DNA of 64,000 nucleotides, taken from Streptomyces sp. CB02400 (GTDB taxonomy: Bacteria; Actinomycetota; Actinomycetes; Streptomycetales; Streptomycetaceae). The stretch's first letter is position 1. The number at the start of each line of letters is the position of its first letter. The stretch is from NCBI RefSeq assembly GCF_001905725.1, contig NZ_LIWB01000006.1:1-64000 (forward strand), read 5' to 3'. The position numbers and the translations under genes were made by a program. This document shows, in pieces, positions 16,130 to 26,490 of the stretch. Below the pieces are notes generated by a model. The model saw nothing but the letters and a program-made list of their open reading frames with translations, did not search any database and was not told where the DNA came from.

Positions 16130-17956
16130 TCAGCCTCCGTACGCCCCCGAGGCCGTCAGCCGCAGGGCCGTGTCGATGAGGGGGACGTGGCTGAAGGCCT
16201 GCGGGAAGTTGCCGACCTGGCGCTTCAGGCGCGGGTCCCACTCCTCCGCCAGCAGGCCGAGGTCGTTGCGCAGGGAGAGCAGCTTCTCGAAGAGCTTCCG
16301 CGCCTCGTCCACCCGGCCGATCATCGCCAGGTCGTCCGCCATCCAGAACGAGCAGGCGAGGAACGCGCCCTCGTCGCCCGGCAGACCGTCGACGCCCTCG
16401 TGCTCCCCCTCGGTCGGGTAGCGCAGGATGAAGCCGTCGGAGGTGGACAGCTCGCGCTGGATCGCCTCGACGGTGCCGATCACCCGCTTGTCGTCCGGCG
16501 GCAGGAAGCCCACCTGCGGGATCAGCAGCAGGGAGGCGTCCAGCACCTTCGAGCCGTAGGACTGCGTGAAGGTGTTGCGCTCCTTGTCGTAGCCCTTCTC
16601 GCACACGTCCCGGTGGATGTCGTCGCGCAGCCGCTTCCACTCCTCCAGCGGGCCGTCGGCGTCGCCGGACTCGATCAGCTTGATGGTGCGGTCGACGGCG
16701 ACCCAGGCCATCACCTTGGAGTGCACGAAGTGGCGGCGCGGGCCGCGCACCTCCCAGATGCCCTCGTCCGGCTCCTGCCAGTGCTTCTCCAGGTAGCGGA
16801 TCAGCTTGAGCTGGAGCAGCGAGGCGTAGTCGTTGCGGGCCAGGCCGGTCATGTGGGCCAGGTGCAGGGCCTCGGTGACCTCGCCGTACACATCGAGCTG
16901 GAGCTGGTGCGCCGCGCCGTTGCCCACCCGGACCGGGGCGGAGTCCTCGTAGCCGGGCAGCCAGTCCAGCTCCGCCTCGCCGAGCTCGCGCTCACCGGCG
17001 ATGCCGTACATGATCTGCAGGTTCTCCGGGTCGCCCGCCACCGCGCGGAGCAGCCACTCGCGCCAGGCGCGGGCCTCCTCGCGGTAGCCGGTGCGCAGCA
17101 GCGACGACAGGGTGATCGCCGCGTCCCGCAGCCAGGTGTAGCGGTAGTCCCAGTTGCGGACGCCGCCGATGTCCTCCGGCAGGGAGGTGGTGGGCGCGGC
17201 CACGATGCCGCCGGTCGGGGCGTACGTCAGGGCCTTGAGCGTGATCAGGGAGCGGATCACGGCCTCGCGGTAGGGGCCGTGGTACGTACAGTGCTCCACC
17301 CACTCGCGCCAGAACTCCTCGGTCGCCTCCAGCGACTGCTCCGGCTCCGGCAGCGGCGGCGGCTGCTTGTGCGAGGGCTCCCAGGAGACGGTGAACGCGA
17401 TCCGCTCGCCCGGCGAGACCGTGAAGTCCGAGTACGTGGTCAGCGACTCGCCGTAGGTCTGCACGGAGGTGTCGAACCACACGGAGTCCGGGCCCGCGAC
17501 GGCGACCGTGCGCCCCTCGTGCCGGTGCACCCACGGGACGATCCTGCCGTAGGAGAACCGCATCCGCAGCGCCGAACGCATCGGCACCCGGCCCGAGACG
17601 CCCTCCACGATCCGGATGAGCTGCGGGGCGCCGTCGCGCGGGGGCATGAAGTCCGTCACCCGGACCGTGCCGCGCGGGGTGTCCCACTCCGACTCCAGGA
17701 TCAGCGAGTCGCCGCGGTAGCCGCGCCGGGTCGCCGTGGGCGGTTCGGCGTCGTCGGCGTGCGCGGGACCCAGCCGCCAGAAGCCGTGCTCCTCGGTGCC
17801 CAGCAGGCCGGCGAAGATGGCATGGGAGTCGAAACGGGGCAGGCACAGCCAGTCCACCGTGCCGTCCCGGCAGACCAGCGCGGCGGTCTGCATGTCTCCG
17901 ATGAGTGCGTAGTCTTCGATGCGCCCGGCCACGTGCAACTCCAGTCGAACGGCCAC
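16130..17956 (-). CDS. Glycoside hydrolase family 15 protein
   Basis: 608 residues from the GTG at 17956, preceded by GAGGGGT; a TTG at 17968 is possible. The GH15 features are RIEDYALIGDMQTAALVC and DGTVDWLCLPRFDS at the N-terminus, the (alpha/alpha)6 barrel motif NWDYRYTWLRDAAITL, RRHFVHSKVMAWVAVDR, and LLAEEWDP with the catalytic Glu near the C-terminus. No signal peptide, so it is cytoplasmic. Family members are glucoamylase-like enzymes or, in mycobacteria, trehalases; the substrate here is not decidable. Confidence 0.92.
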   Translation of the reverse strand: MAVRLELHVAGRIEDYALIGDMQTAALVCRDGTVDWLCLPRFDSHAIFAGLLGTEEHGFWRLGPAHADDAEPPTATRRGYRGDSLILESEWDTPRGTVRVTDFMPPRDGAPQLIRIVEGVSGRVPMRSALRMRFSYGRIVPWVHRHEGRTVAVAGPDSVWFDTSVQTYGESLTTYSDFTVSPGERIAFTVSWEPSHKQPPPLPEPEQSLEATEEFWREWVEHCTYHGPYREAVIRSLITLKALTYAPTGGIVAAPTTSLPEDIGGVRNWDYRYTWLRDAAITLSSLLRTGYREEARAWREWLLRAVAGDPENLQIMYGIAGERELGEAELDWLPGYEDSAPVRVGNGAAHQLQLDVYGEVTEALHLAHMTGLARNDYASLLQLKLIRYLEKHWQEPDEGIWEVRGPRRHFVHSKVMAWVAVDRTIKLIESGDADGPLEEWKRLRDDIHRDVCEKGYDKERNTFTQSYGSKVLDASLLLIPQVGFLPPDDKRVIGTVEAIQRELSTSDGFILRYPTEGEHEGVDGLPGDEGAFLACSFWMADDLAMIGRVDEARKLFEKLLSLRNDLGLLAEEWDPRLKRQVGNFPQAFSHVPLIDTALRLTASGAYGG

Positions 17957-18387
17957 GTCACCCCTCAAGGGGGTTGTCGCTTGGTGCGGTCAAGGGGTTT
18001 TGAAATGCGTCGTTGAGCTGTGAAGCAAAACAGTCGCCCAGCCTTGCATGCAAAGCGCCATCTCTGCTCAACGAACTGACGAGCTCACGTTGTTCCGGAG
18101 GTCACGGGCGGGGGTGGTGCCGTTCGGCCGGCCGGGCTCGGCAGCGAGTGTCCGAGCAGGATACGACGCACGTAGATGATCTGTGTGTCGCTCCGGACAA
18201 CCGGGCTCCGCCGAACGAGTGACCAACGGGTGAGGGTCCCGTGTGCGGTACTCGGCCGTGGCGGCGCGTGCGCGGAGCGTGGCCGGGCGCCATCCCTCCG
18301 CGGCGCTGATACGCTGGTAGCCCGTGGACCGGTGGGCCAGAGAACCCCGGAACCGCACCCACACGACGCGACCACGGGAGCCCCCTC
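17957..18387. promoter_or_regulatory. Divergent GH15/pyrG intergenic region
   Basis: A 431-bp non-coding region. It carries the GH15 promoter at its left, with relatively AT-rich sequence near 17995-18060. On the pyrG side a candidate -10 element TACGCT at 18310-18315 would give a leader of roughly 65 nt ending in GGGAG before the TTG start. I saw no attenuator and no terminator between this promoter and pyrG. Confidence 0.5.
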
Positions 18388-20043
<1,656 letters not shown>

Positions 20044-20062
20044 CACACCCGGTTGTACGGTT

Positions 20063-20107
20063 GCCGGGGCGCGAACCTTCAGACGGTGCGCGCCCCGGCC
20101 ACTTTTT
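20063..20107 (+). terminator. pyrG terminator
   Basis: 11-bp GC-rich arms (20063-20073 and 20089-20099) followed by CACTTTTTCG, giving a five-T tract. A good intrinsic terminator after pyrG. Confidence 0.85.
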
Positions 20108-20162
20108 CGCACATGTTCACGCACGGCACGCGCACGGCCGCCGTACGTCGGGAAGGACAGCC

Positions 20163-20789
20163 ATGACGATCAAGGACACCCCGGAGGAGTGGGAGGTCCG
20201 CGGGACCGAGACCCCGTTCGTGGGCAACAAGACCTCCGTCCGCACCGACGACGTGGTCATGCCCGACGGGACCGTGGTCCACCGCGACTACCAGGTCCAC
20301 CCCGGGTCCGTGGCCGTCCTCGCCCTCGACGACGCCGACCGGGTGCTGGTGCTGCGCCAGTACCGCCACCCCGTGCGCCACAAGCTGTGGGAGATCCCGG
20401 CCGGCCTGCTCGACGTGCCCGGCGAGAACCCGCTGCACGCCGCCCAGCGCGAACTGTACGAGGAGGCGCACGTCAAGGCGGAGGACTGGCGGGTGCTGAC
20501 CGACGTGTACACCACGCCCGGCGGCTGCGACGAGGCCGTACGGATCTTCCTCGCGCGGGGGCTGTCCGAGGCCGAGGGCGAGCGCTTCGAGGTCGAGGAC
20601 GAGGAGGCCGACATGGAGCTGGCCCGGGTTCCGGCCGAGGAACTGGTGCGCGGCGTGCTCGCCGGCGAGCTGCACAACAACTGTCTGGTGGTGGGCGTCC
20701 TCTCGCTGGTCGCCGCGCGGGCCGGGGACGGCCTGGACGCGCTGCGTCCGGCTCAGTCGCCGTGGCCGGCGCGGCCGTTCGAGGCGTGA
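20163..20789 (+). CDS. NUDIX hydrolase, ADP-ribose pyrophosphatase-like
   Basis: 208 residues from the ATG at 20163, with GGAAGGACAGCC upstream. The NUDIX box reads GLLDVPGENPLHAAQRELYEEAH. It has one residue more than usual between the first Gly and the Glu, and His instead of the last Gly; the catalytic REL-EE core is intact. WEIPAGLLD and the upstream RQYRHPV are typical of ADP-ribose pyrophosphatases. It is a cytosolic housecleaning enzyme splitting ADP-ribose or related diphosphates. Confidence 0.88.
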   Translation: MTIKDTPEEWEVRGTETPFVGNKTSVRTDDVVMPDGTVVHRDYQVHPGSVAVLALDDADRVLVLRQYRHPVRHKLWEIPAGLLDVPGENPLHAAQRELYEEAHVKAEDWRVLTDVYTTPGGCDEAVRIFLARGLSEAEGERFEVEDEEADMELARVPAEELVRGVLAGELHNNCLVVGVLSLVAARAGDGLDALRPAQSPWPARPFEA

Positions 20790-20839
20790 CGCCGGCGGGG
20801 GCGCCCTTGACCGCCCCCGCCGTCCCCTCCCGTCCCGGA

Positions 20840-20858
20840 CCCGGGGCTCCGCCCCGGG
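20840..20858. repeat. REP-like GC palindrome
   Basis: CCCGGGGC-TCC-GCCCCGGG hairpin in the 273-bp gap after the NUDIX gene. Elements with a GGGGCTCCGCCCC core are, to my knowledge, common between Streptomyces genes and may serve as terminators or mRNA stabilisers. Confidence 0.55.
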
Positions 20859-20931
20859 CCCCGCTCCTCGGACTCCCCCAGAGGGGCTGATGCGTCCGGT
20901 GCTGCCGGGCCGACGGTCCTACGATCGGTTG

Positions 20932-20950
20932 ATCCGATCGGGGGGAGTCC
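20932..20950. promoter_or_regulatory. Inverted repeat upstream of the TPR gene
   Basis: CGATCGG-TTGAT-CCGATCG, 7-bp perfect arms with a 5-bp spacer, about 110 bp before the TPR protein start. A size typical of a dimeric repressor operator; the binder is unknown. Confidence 0.4.
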
Positions 20951-21062
20951 TGCCCGGGCGCCGTGCTCCTCACGGAACGTCGCGGAGTGTGAACTAGGCT
21001 CTGGAAAACGCCCGGTCCGGAGCCCCGGCGGGCTCGCGCGCGGTGGGACGGGAGTGAGGCCC

Positions 21063-23123
21063 GTGACGGATCAGGTGGTGGACCCAGACGGTGTGCGGCT
21101 CCTTCGGGACGCCGCCGACGAGGGTCGATTCCTGGGCCGTACGAGGGAGTTGAAGGAGTTGCGCGCCGACATCGAGCGCGCGGGACTGGACACCCTCTCC
21201 GGCCGCAAGGCGCCCCGCGCGCGCGTCCTGCTCATCGCCGGCCGGCCCGGCTCAGGGCGGAGCGCCCTCGCCGGGGAACTCGTGCGCCAGGTCGCCGACC
21301 GCTACCCCGACGGCGTGCTGCGCGCCCGGCTGAGCGAACCCGACGGCACGCGCGTGCCCGTCCAGCGCGCCGCGCGGGAGCTGCTCGACGCGCTGGCGGT
21401 GCCCGCCCCGGCCGGGGCCGCCGAGGACGAGCTCAGCGAGGCGCTGCGCACCACGCTGGCCGACCGCCGGGCACTGCTCCTGCTGGACGACGCGGCCGAC
21501 GCCGGGCAGGTCGACGCGCTGCTGCCGGACAATCCGGACTGTCTGGCCGTCGTCGTCTCCTCGGGGCCACTGACCGGCATCGCGGACGTCCGCCCCTGCA
21601 CCCTCGGCGGCCTCGACACCAAGTCCGCGGTGGAGGTGCTGTCCCGGTTCACCGGAGCGGTGCGCATCACGGTCGACCCCCGGGCCGCAGAGCGGCTCGC
21701 CGAGCAGTGCCAGGGCCAGCCGGCCGCCCTGGTGCTGGCCGGCGGCTGGCTCGCCGCCCGGCCCAAGGCCGCCGTCGCCGACCTCGCCAAGCAACTGCAC
21801 ACGGACCCCGGCCAGGACACCGTCGTCGGCCGTGTCCTGCGGCTCGTGCACGCCTCACTGCCCGCGTCGGCCGCCCACACGCTGCGGCTGCTCAGCCTCG
21901 CCCCGGCCGGTCTGGTCGACCCGCACACCGCCGCCGCCCTCGCCGGCTGCTCGGTGGAGTCCGCCCGCGCCACCCTGGACGACTTCGCCGCCCACGGCCT
22001 GCTGCACCCGGTGGACGGCTCGCCGCTGCCGCAGTACGAGGTGCCCTGCTGTCTGCAGCCCCTGCTGAGCGCCCTCGCCGAGGACCACGAGCGGCCCGCC
22101 GAGCTGCGGCTGGCCCGCGCCCGGATGCTGGAGCGGACCGTCCGGCTGCTCCAGTCGTGCCGGGCCATCACCGAGACCGACAGCCCCCGGGCGCGCGAGA
22201 AGCTCCTCGAAATGCCGAGCTCCCTGCGCTTCCCCGGCCCGCGGGCCGCCGCCGACTGGCTGCGCGTGCGCCGCCCCGCCCTGCTGGCCTCCGCGCGGCT
22301 CGCGGTCGCCGACGGGGAGCTGGACACCCTCGCCCGGCGCCTGATGTCCCAGCTCGTGCGGGCCATGGTGGCGCACTTCGGCACCCAGGCCGCCGCGAGC
22401 GACCTGTACGACATCCACGGCCTGGTCCTCGACGTCGCCGAGCGCCGGAACCTGCCCCGCGAGCGGGCGGCGGCCCTGCTGAACCTCGGCGACCTCGACG
22501 CCCGTACCGGCCGCACCGCCGACGCCCTGGGGCGCTACCGGGCCGCGCTGGACGCCGGACGCGAGGCGAACGACCCGTACGCGACCGGCCGCGCGATGGA
22601 ATCCGTGGGCGGCGCCCATCTGGAACTCGGGGACTACGACCGGGCCGCCGACTGGTTCGGCCGCGCCCTGGCCGAGCGGCTGGCCCGCGGCGAGGGCGAG
22701 GACGCCGCCCGGCTCTACGGCCGTATCGGCGCCGCCCACACCTACGCCGGCCGCTACGGCGAGGCGCTGCGCGACTGGCGCGCGGCCGTCGCCGGACACC
22801 GCAGGCACGGGGACGTGGCCGCACAGGCGCGGGCCCTGAGCGAACTGGCCCGGGTGCAGGAGTACGCGGGCCGGCTCGAGGAGTCGCTGCGCACCTGCCA
22901 GGAGGCCGTGGAGTGGGCGCGCCGGGCCGAGGACACCCGCCTGCAGGCCGCGCTGCACCTGCGGCTGGCCGACTCCTTCGGGCACCTCGGCGACCCCGCG
23001 TCGGCCGCCCTGCACCGGGGCACGGCCGAGCGCATGCTGGCAGAAGAGGCCCTGGATGACGACTCCGAGCCGGAACACGGAGCTAACGCCTACGAAATCC
23101 GTAGCCCATCCGCTGAAGATTGA
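21063..23123 (+). CDS. P-loop-like domain plus TPR repeat protein
   Basis: 686 residues from the GTG at 21063, placed 8 bases after GGGAG; a GTG at 21054 is possible. The N-terminal half looks like an NB-ARC/AAA-type NTPase. Its P-loop is GRPGSGRS (residues 60-67), so the Walker A lysine is arginine, followed by a Walker B-like ALLLLDDA. The second half holds several TPR-like units (ALLNLGDLDARTGRTADALG, AARLYGRIGAAHTYAG and others). No DNA-binding domain was recognised. It is probably a signalling scaffold or degenerate STAND protein; the partner is unknown. Confidence 0.85.
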   Translation: MTDQVVDPDGVRLLRDAADEGRFLGRTRELKELRADIERAGLDTLSGRKAPRARVLLIAGRPGSGRSALAGELVRQVADRYPDGVLRARLSEPDGTRVPVQRAARELLDALAVPAPAGAAEDELSEALRTTLADRRALLLLDDAADAGQVDALLPDNPDCLAVVVSSGPLTGIADVRPCTLGGLDTKSAVEVLSRFTGAVRITVDPRAAERLAEQCQGQPAALVLAGGWLAARPKAAVADLAKQLHTDPGQDTVVGRVLRLVHASLPASAAHTLRLLSLAPAGLVDPHTAAALAGCSVESARATLDDFAAHGLLHPVDGSPLPQYEVPCCLQPLLSALAEDHERPAELRLARARMLERTVRLLQSCRAITETDSPRAREKLLEMPSSLRFPGPRAAADWLRVRRPALLASARLAVADGELDTLARRLMSQLVRAMVAHFGTQAAASDLYDIHGLVLDVAERRNLPRERAAALLNLGDLDARTGRTADALGRYRAALDAGREANDPYATGRAMESVGGAHLELGDYDRAADWFGRALAERLARGEGEDAARLYGRIGAAHTYAGRYGEALRDWRAAVAGHRRHGDVAAQARALSELARVQEYAGRLEESLRTCQEAVEWARRAEDTRLQAALHLRLADSFGHLGDPASAALHRGTAERMLAEEALDDDSEPEHGANAYEIRSPSAED

Positions 23124-23268
23124 AGCAATGAAAGGCTAGACAGCGGGAACACCTTCATTAGACTGGCTCTGCCGCACCATCTCCTGCGGTCTCTCCCGGT
23201 GTGCCCATGCGTGCCCGGGTATGTGTAGCAATACCCCCATACCCTCTGAGCCAAGGACCGTGATCCAC

Positions 23269-24384
23269 GTGAAGGTCGGCATCCCCCGCGAAGTCAAGAA
23301 CAACGAGTTCCGGGTGGCCATCACCCCCGCCGGCGTGCACGAGCTGGTGCGCCACGGCCACCAGGTCGTCATCGAGCGCGGCGCCGGCGTCGGCTCCTCG
23401 ATCCCGGACGGCGAGTACATCGCCGCCGGGGGGCAGATCCTGGACACCGCCGACGAGGTCTGGGCCGCCGCCGACCTGCTGCTGAAGGTCAAGGAGCCCA
23501 TCGCGGAGGAGTACCACCGCCTGCGCAAGGACCAGACCCTCTTCACCTACCTGCACCTGGCCGCGTCCAAGGAGTGCACGGACGCCCTCCTGGAGTCCGG
23601 CACCACCGCCATCGCCTACGAGACGGTCGAGCTGGCCAACCGCGCGCTGCCGCTGCTCGCGCCCATGTCCGAGGTCGCGGGCCGGCTGTCCACCCAGGTC
23701 GGCGCCTACCACCTGATGCGCGCCCACGGCGGCCGCGGTGTGCTGCCCGGCGGCGTCCCCGGCGTGCTGGCCGGCAAGGCCGTCGTCATCGGCGGCGGCG
23801 TCTCCGGCTGGAACGCCGCGCAGATCGCCATCGGCATGGGCTTCCACGTGACCCTGCTCGACAAGGACATCAACAAGCTCAAGGAAGCCGACAAGGTCTT
23901 CGGCACGAAGATCCAGACCGTCGTCTCCAACGCCTTCGAGCTGGAGAAGGCCTGCCTGGAGGCCGACCTCGTGATCGGCGCGGTGCTGGTCCCCGGTGCC
24001 AAGGCCCCGAAGCTGGTCACCAACGAGCTGGTCTCGCGGATGAAGGCCGGAAGTGTCCTTGTCGACATCGCGATCGACCAGGGCGGCTGCTTCGAGGACT
24101 CCCACCCGACCACGCACGCCGAGCCGACCTTCAAGGTCCACGAGTCGGTGTTCTACTGCGTCGCCAACATGCCCGGCGCGGTGCCCAACACCTCCACCTA
24201 CGCGCTCACCAACGCCACGCTGCCGTACATCGTGGAACTCGCCGACCGGGGCTGGGTGGACGCGCTGCGCCGCGACCCCGCGCTCGCCAAGGGCCTCAAC
24301 ACGCATGACGGCAAGGTGGTTTACAAGGAGGTCGCCGAGGCGCACGGCCTGGAGCACGTGGAGCTCGCCTCCCTGCTCGGCTGA
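23269..24384 (+). CDS. ald: Alanine dehydrogenase
   Basis: 371 residues from the GTG at 23269, the usual family length, with AAGGAC about 10 bases upstream; a GTG at 23260 and an ATG at 23221 are also in frame. Hallmarks are the start [17 protein letters not shown], the catalytic-site region LFTYLHLAA and the NAD-binding loop [13 protein letters not shown]. The enzyme interconverts L-alanine and pyruvate plus ammonia. The region before it (23124-23268) is leader sequence without a gene. Confidence 0.96.
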   Translation: MKVGIPREVKNNEFRVAITPAGVHELVRHGHQVVIERGAGVGSSIPDGEYIAAGGQILDTADEVWAAADLLLKVKEPIAEEYHRLRKDQTLFTYLHLAASKECTDALLESGTTAIAYETVELANRALPLLAPMSEVAGRLSTQVGAYHLMRAHGGRGVLPGGVPGVLAGKAVVIGGGVSGWNAAQIAIGMGFHVTLLDKDINKLKEADKVFGTKIQTVVSNAFELEKACLEADLVIGAVLVPGAKAPKLVTNELVSRMKAGSVLVDIAIDQGGCFEDSHPTTHAEPTFKVHESVFYCVANMPGAVPNTSTYALTNATLPYIVELADRGWVDALRRDPALAKGLNTHDGKVVYKEVAEAHGLEHVELASLLG

Positions 24385-24754
24385 GCGGCCAGGACGGTAA
24401 GTCGACCAAGTCGTCCGTCGGCAAAGGCGATACGTCAACTTCCGTCGTCAACGTCACGTACCCGGCCGGACCTTGCCCGACAAGGTCCGGCCGGATGTGT
24501 GTATGGTCACTTCCTGTTTCCGGGACAACTCGCCTCGAACGTAACCCTTCTACCGATTCGCACACCCGTGAAACCTGCCGTGCGACGGCCGTACGCCCTT
24601 GACAGAGGGATGTTTCATTGCCGACACATCGGGCCGGGTCCGGCGGATTGTGTTGCTGCGGACGGCCGACACGCCATAGAGTCGCCAATCGTCGGCATGG
24701 TGCCACGCTGACCTGTCTAGAAGTTTCCTGGTCACCAAGGAGGTAAGACGACTT
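24385..24754. promoter_or_regulatory. ald-parA intergenic region
   Basis: A 370-bp stretch lower in GC than its neighbours. It begins with the ald terminator (24462-24494) and then holds the parA promoter region; a possible -10 is TAGAGT near 24675-24681. AAGGAGG at 24737-24743 is the parA ribosome-binding site. A 70-codon open frame (24499-24711) lacks a convincing start signal and is not called. Confidence 0.5.
24462..24494 (+). terminator. ald terminator
   Basis: Perfect 14-bp arms (24462-24475 and 24481-24494) around CCCGA, about 80 bp after the ald stop. Confidence 0.85.
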
Positions 24755-25933
24755 GTGAATGAGTCGACATTTACTCCCGGGGGTGGTCACCCAGGAATGC
24801 CTGCGCCGGACCAGGAGCCCGCGGGATTCGCTGCTGTCGGCTCCGTAGCTGTGCGCACCTTCGCAGCCCACCGGAGTCACCGGACTTCGGTGGTGACTCA
24901 ACCAGCACCCCAGAGCATGGATGGCCATCACGTGAACGCCATGGCCGGCGACGGAAGTGGCGCGCCCCACAACCATTTCGCCGACTACGACGAACTGCCC
25001 GAGGGGCACTTCTACGACCCCGACGCCGAGTACGAGCCCGATCCCGAGTACGCGGCCACGCTCGCGCCCGACGCGGCGCGCCAGCGCCGTGAGCGCGTCG
25101 GTCCGACCGGGCGCCCGCTGCCGTACTTCCCGATCCCGGGTCCGCTGACCGACCACGGTCCCGCGAAGATCATCGCGATGTGCAACCAGAAGGGCGGCGT
25201 CGGCAAGACCACGTCGACCATCAACCTGGGTGCCGCGCTCGCGGAGTACGGACGCCGGGTGCTGCTCGTCGACTTCGACCCGCAGGGCGCGCTGTCGGTC
25301 GGTCTCGGCGTCAACCCCATGGAGCTCGACCTCACCGTCTACAACCTGCTCATGGAGCGGGGCATGGCGGCCGACGAGGTGCTGCTGAAGACCGCGGTCC
25401 CCAACATGGACCTGCTGCCCAGCAACATCGACCTGTCGGCGGCCGAGGTGCAGCTCGTGAGCGAGGTCGCGCGCGAGTCCACCCTCCAGCGGGCGCTGAA
25501 GCCGCTGATGGACGACTACGACTACATCGTGATCGACTGCCAGCCCTCGCTCGGCCTGCTCACGGTCAACGCGCTGACCGCCGCGCACAAGGTGATCGTG
25601 CCGCTGGAGTGCGAGTTCTTCGCGCTGCGCGGTGTGGCGCTGCTGACCGAGACGATCGAGAAGGTCCAGGAGCGGCTCAACCCCGACCTGGAGCTCGACG
25701 GCATCCTCGCCACCATGTACGACTCGCGCACGGTGCACAGCCGTGAGGTGCTCGCGCGGGTGGTCGAGGCGTTCGACGACCACGTCTACCACACGGTCAT
25801 CGGGCGCACGGTCCGCTTCCCGGAGACCACGGTCGCCGGTGAGCCGATCACCACGTACGCGTCCAACTCCGTCGGTGCCGCCGCCTACCGCCAGCTCGCC
25901 AGGGAGGTGCTCGCCCGGTGTCACGCCGAGTGA
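24755..25933 (+). CDS. parA: ParA/Soj family ATPase
   Basis: 392 residues from the GTG at 24755. Residues 1-135 are a poorly conserved, acidic, probably disordered extension. The ATPase core begins AKIIAMCNQKGGVGKTTSTINL (deviant Walker A), followed by VLLVDFDPQGALSVGLG and the switch-II region IVIDCQPSLGLL. This is a second-type ParA, not the parAB pair at the chromosome origin. It is followed by an RHH-like protein and scpAB, as in other actinobacteria. It probably acts in chromosome organisation together with ScpAB; the cargo is unknown. Confidence 0.93.
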   Translation: MNESTFTPGGGHPGMPAPDQEPAGFAAVGSVAVRTFAAHRSHRTSVVTQPAPQSMDGHHVNAMAGDGSGAPHNHFADYDELPEGHFYDPDAEYEPDPEYAATLAPDAARQRRERVGPTGRPLPYFPIPGPLTDHGPAKIIAMCNQKGGVGKTTSTINLGAALAEYGRRVLLVDFDPQGALSVGLGVNPMELDLTVYNLLMERGMAADEVLLKTAVPNMDLLPSNIDLSAAEVQLVSEVARESTLQRALKPLMDDYDYIVIDCQPSLGLLTVNALTAAHKVIVPLECEFFALRGVALLTETIEKVQERLNPDLELDGILATMYDSRTVHSREVLARVVEAFDDHVYHTVIGRTVRFPETTVAGEPITTYASNSVGAAAYRQLAREVLARCHAE

Positions 25934-26472
25934 GTCTGCCGGGGGCCGACGAACTCTTCCGTACGACAGGGGGGATGGCGCTCCAGGCGTCGACCCCCCG
26001 GCGCCAGGCCAACGGCGACGCCCGTGTCCCCGCACCCGCGGGGGAGGGCGACGCGGCGGCCGCCGTGGAGGACGCGCCGCAGTCGGTGCCCGCGCAGGGC
26101 GGCGACGGCGAGGGCGCGGAGCACGTCGCGGCGGACGCGGAGCCGGACGGGGCCGGGGAGTCCCGCAGCCGTGACGCGGCGGGCTCCGGGCGGCGTCAGC
26201 CGGCGCAGGACGGTGCGGCCCAGCGCGGCAAGCGGGGGCGGGCGGCGTCACGGCGGCCCAGCGGCCGTGAACGGCACGACGAGAAGATCACCGTGTACGT
26301 GTCCGCCGAGGAGCTGATGGACCTCGAACACGCGCGCCTGGTGCTGCGCGGCGAGCACGGGCTGGCGGTGGACCGGGGCCGCATCGTCCGAGAGGCGGTC
26401 GCCGTGGTCCTCGCCGACCTGGAGAGCCGTGGGGACGCCAGCATCCTCGTACGACGCCTCCGTGGACGGTAG
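25918..26472 (+). CDS. Disordered N-terminus plus ribbon-helix-helix-like protein
   Basis: 184 residues from the GTG at 25918, about 10 bases after AGGGAGGT; the GTG at 25930 (GTGA overlap with the parA stop) is an alternative. Residues 1-115 are low-complexity. The last 65 residues read as strand (KITVYVS), helix (EELMDLEHARLVLRGE) and helix (DRGRIVREAVAVVLADLE), a ribbon-helix-helix (CopG/ParG-like) DNA-binding pattern. With ParA directly upstream, this could be its DNA-binding partner. The RHH assignment is my inference from the secondary-structure pattern. Confidence 0.8.
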   Translation: MSRRVSLPGADELFRTTGGMALQASTPRRQANGDARVPAPAGEGDAAAAVEDAPQSVPAQGGDGEGAEHVAADAEPDGAGESRSRDAAGSGRRQPAQDGAAQRGKRGRAASRRPSGRERHDEKITVYVSAEELMDLEHARLVLRGEHGLAVDRGRIVREAVAVVLADLESRGDASILVRRLRGR

Positions 26473-26490
26473 CGGTAGCCTGCGGAGGCC

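Noticed and set aside
24499..24711. 70-codon open frame upstream of parA
   Set aside because: No ribosome-binding site, starts inside the end of the ald terminator region, and the base composition looks like a promoter region.
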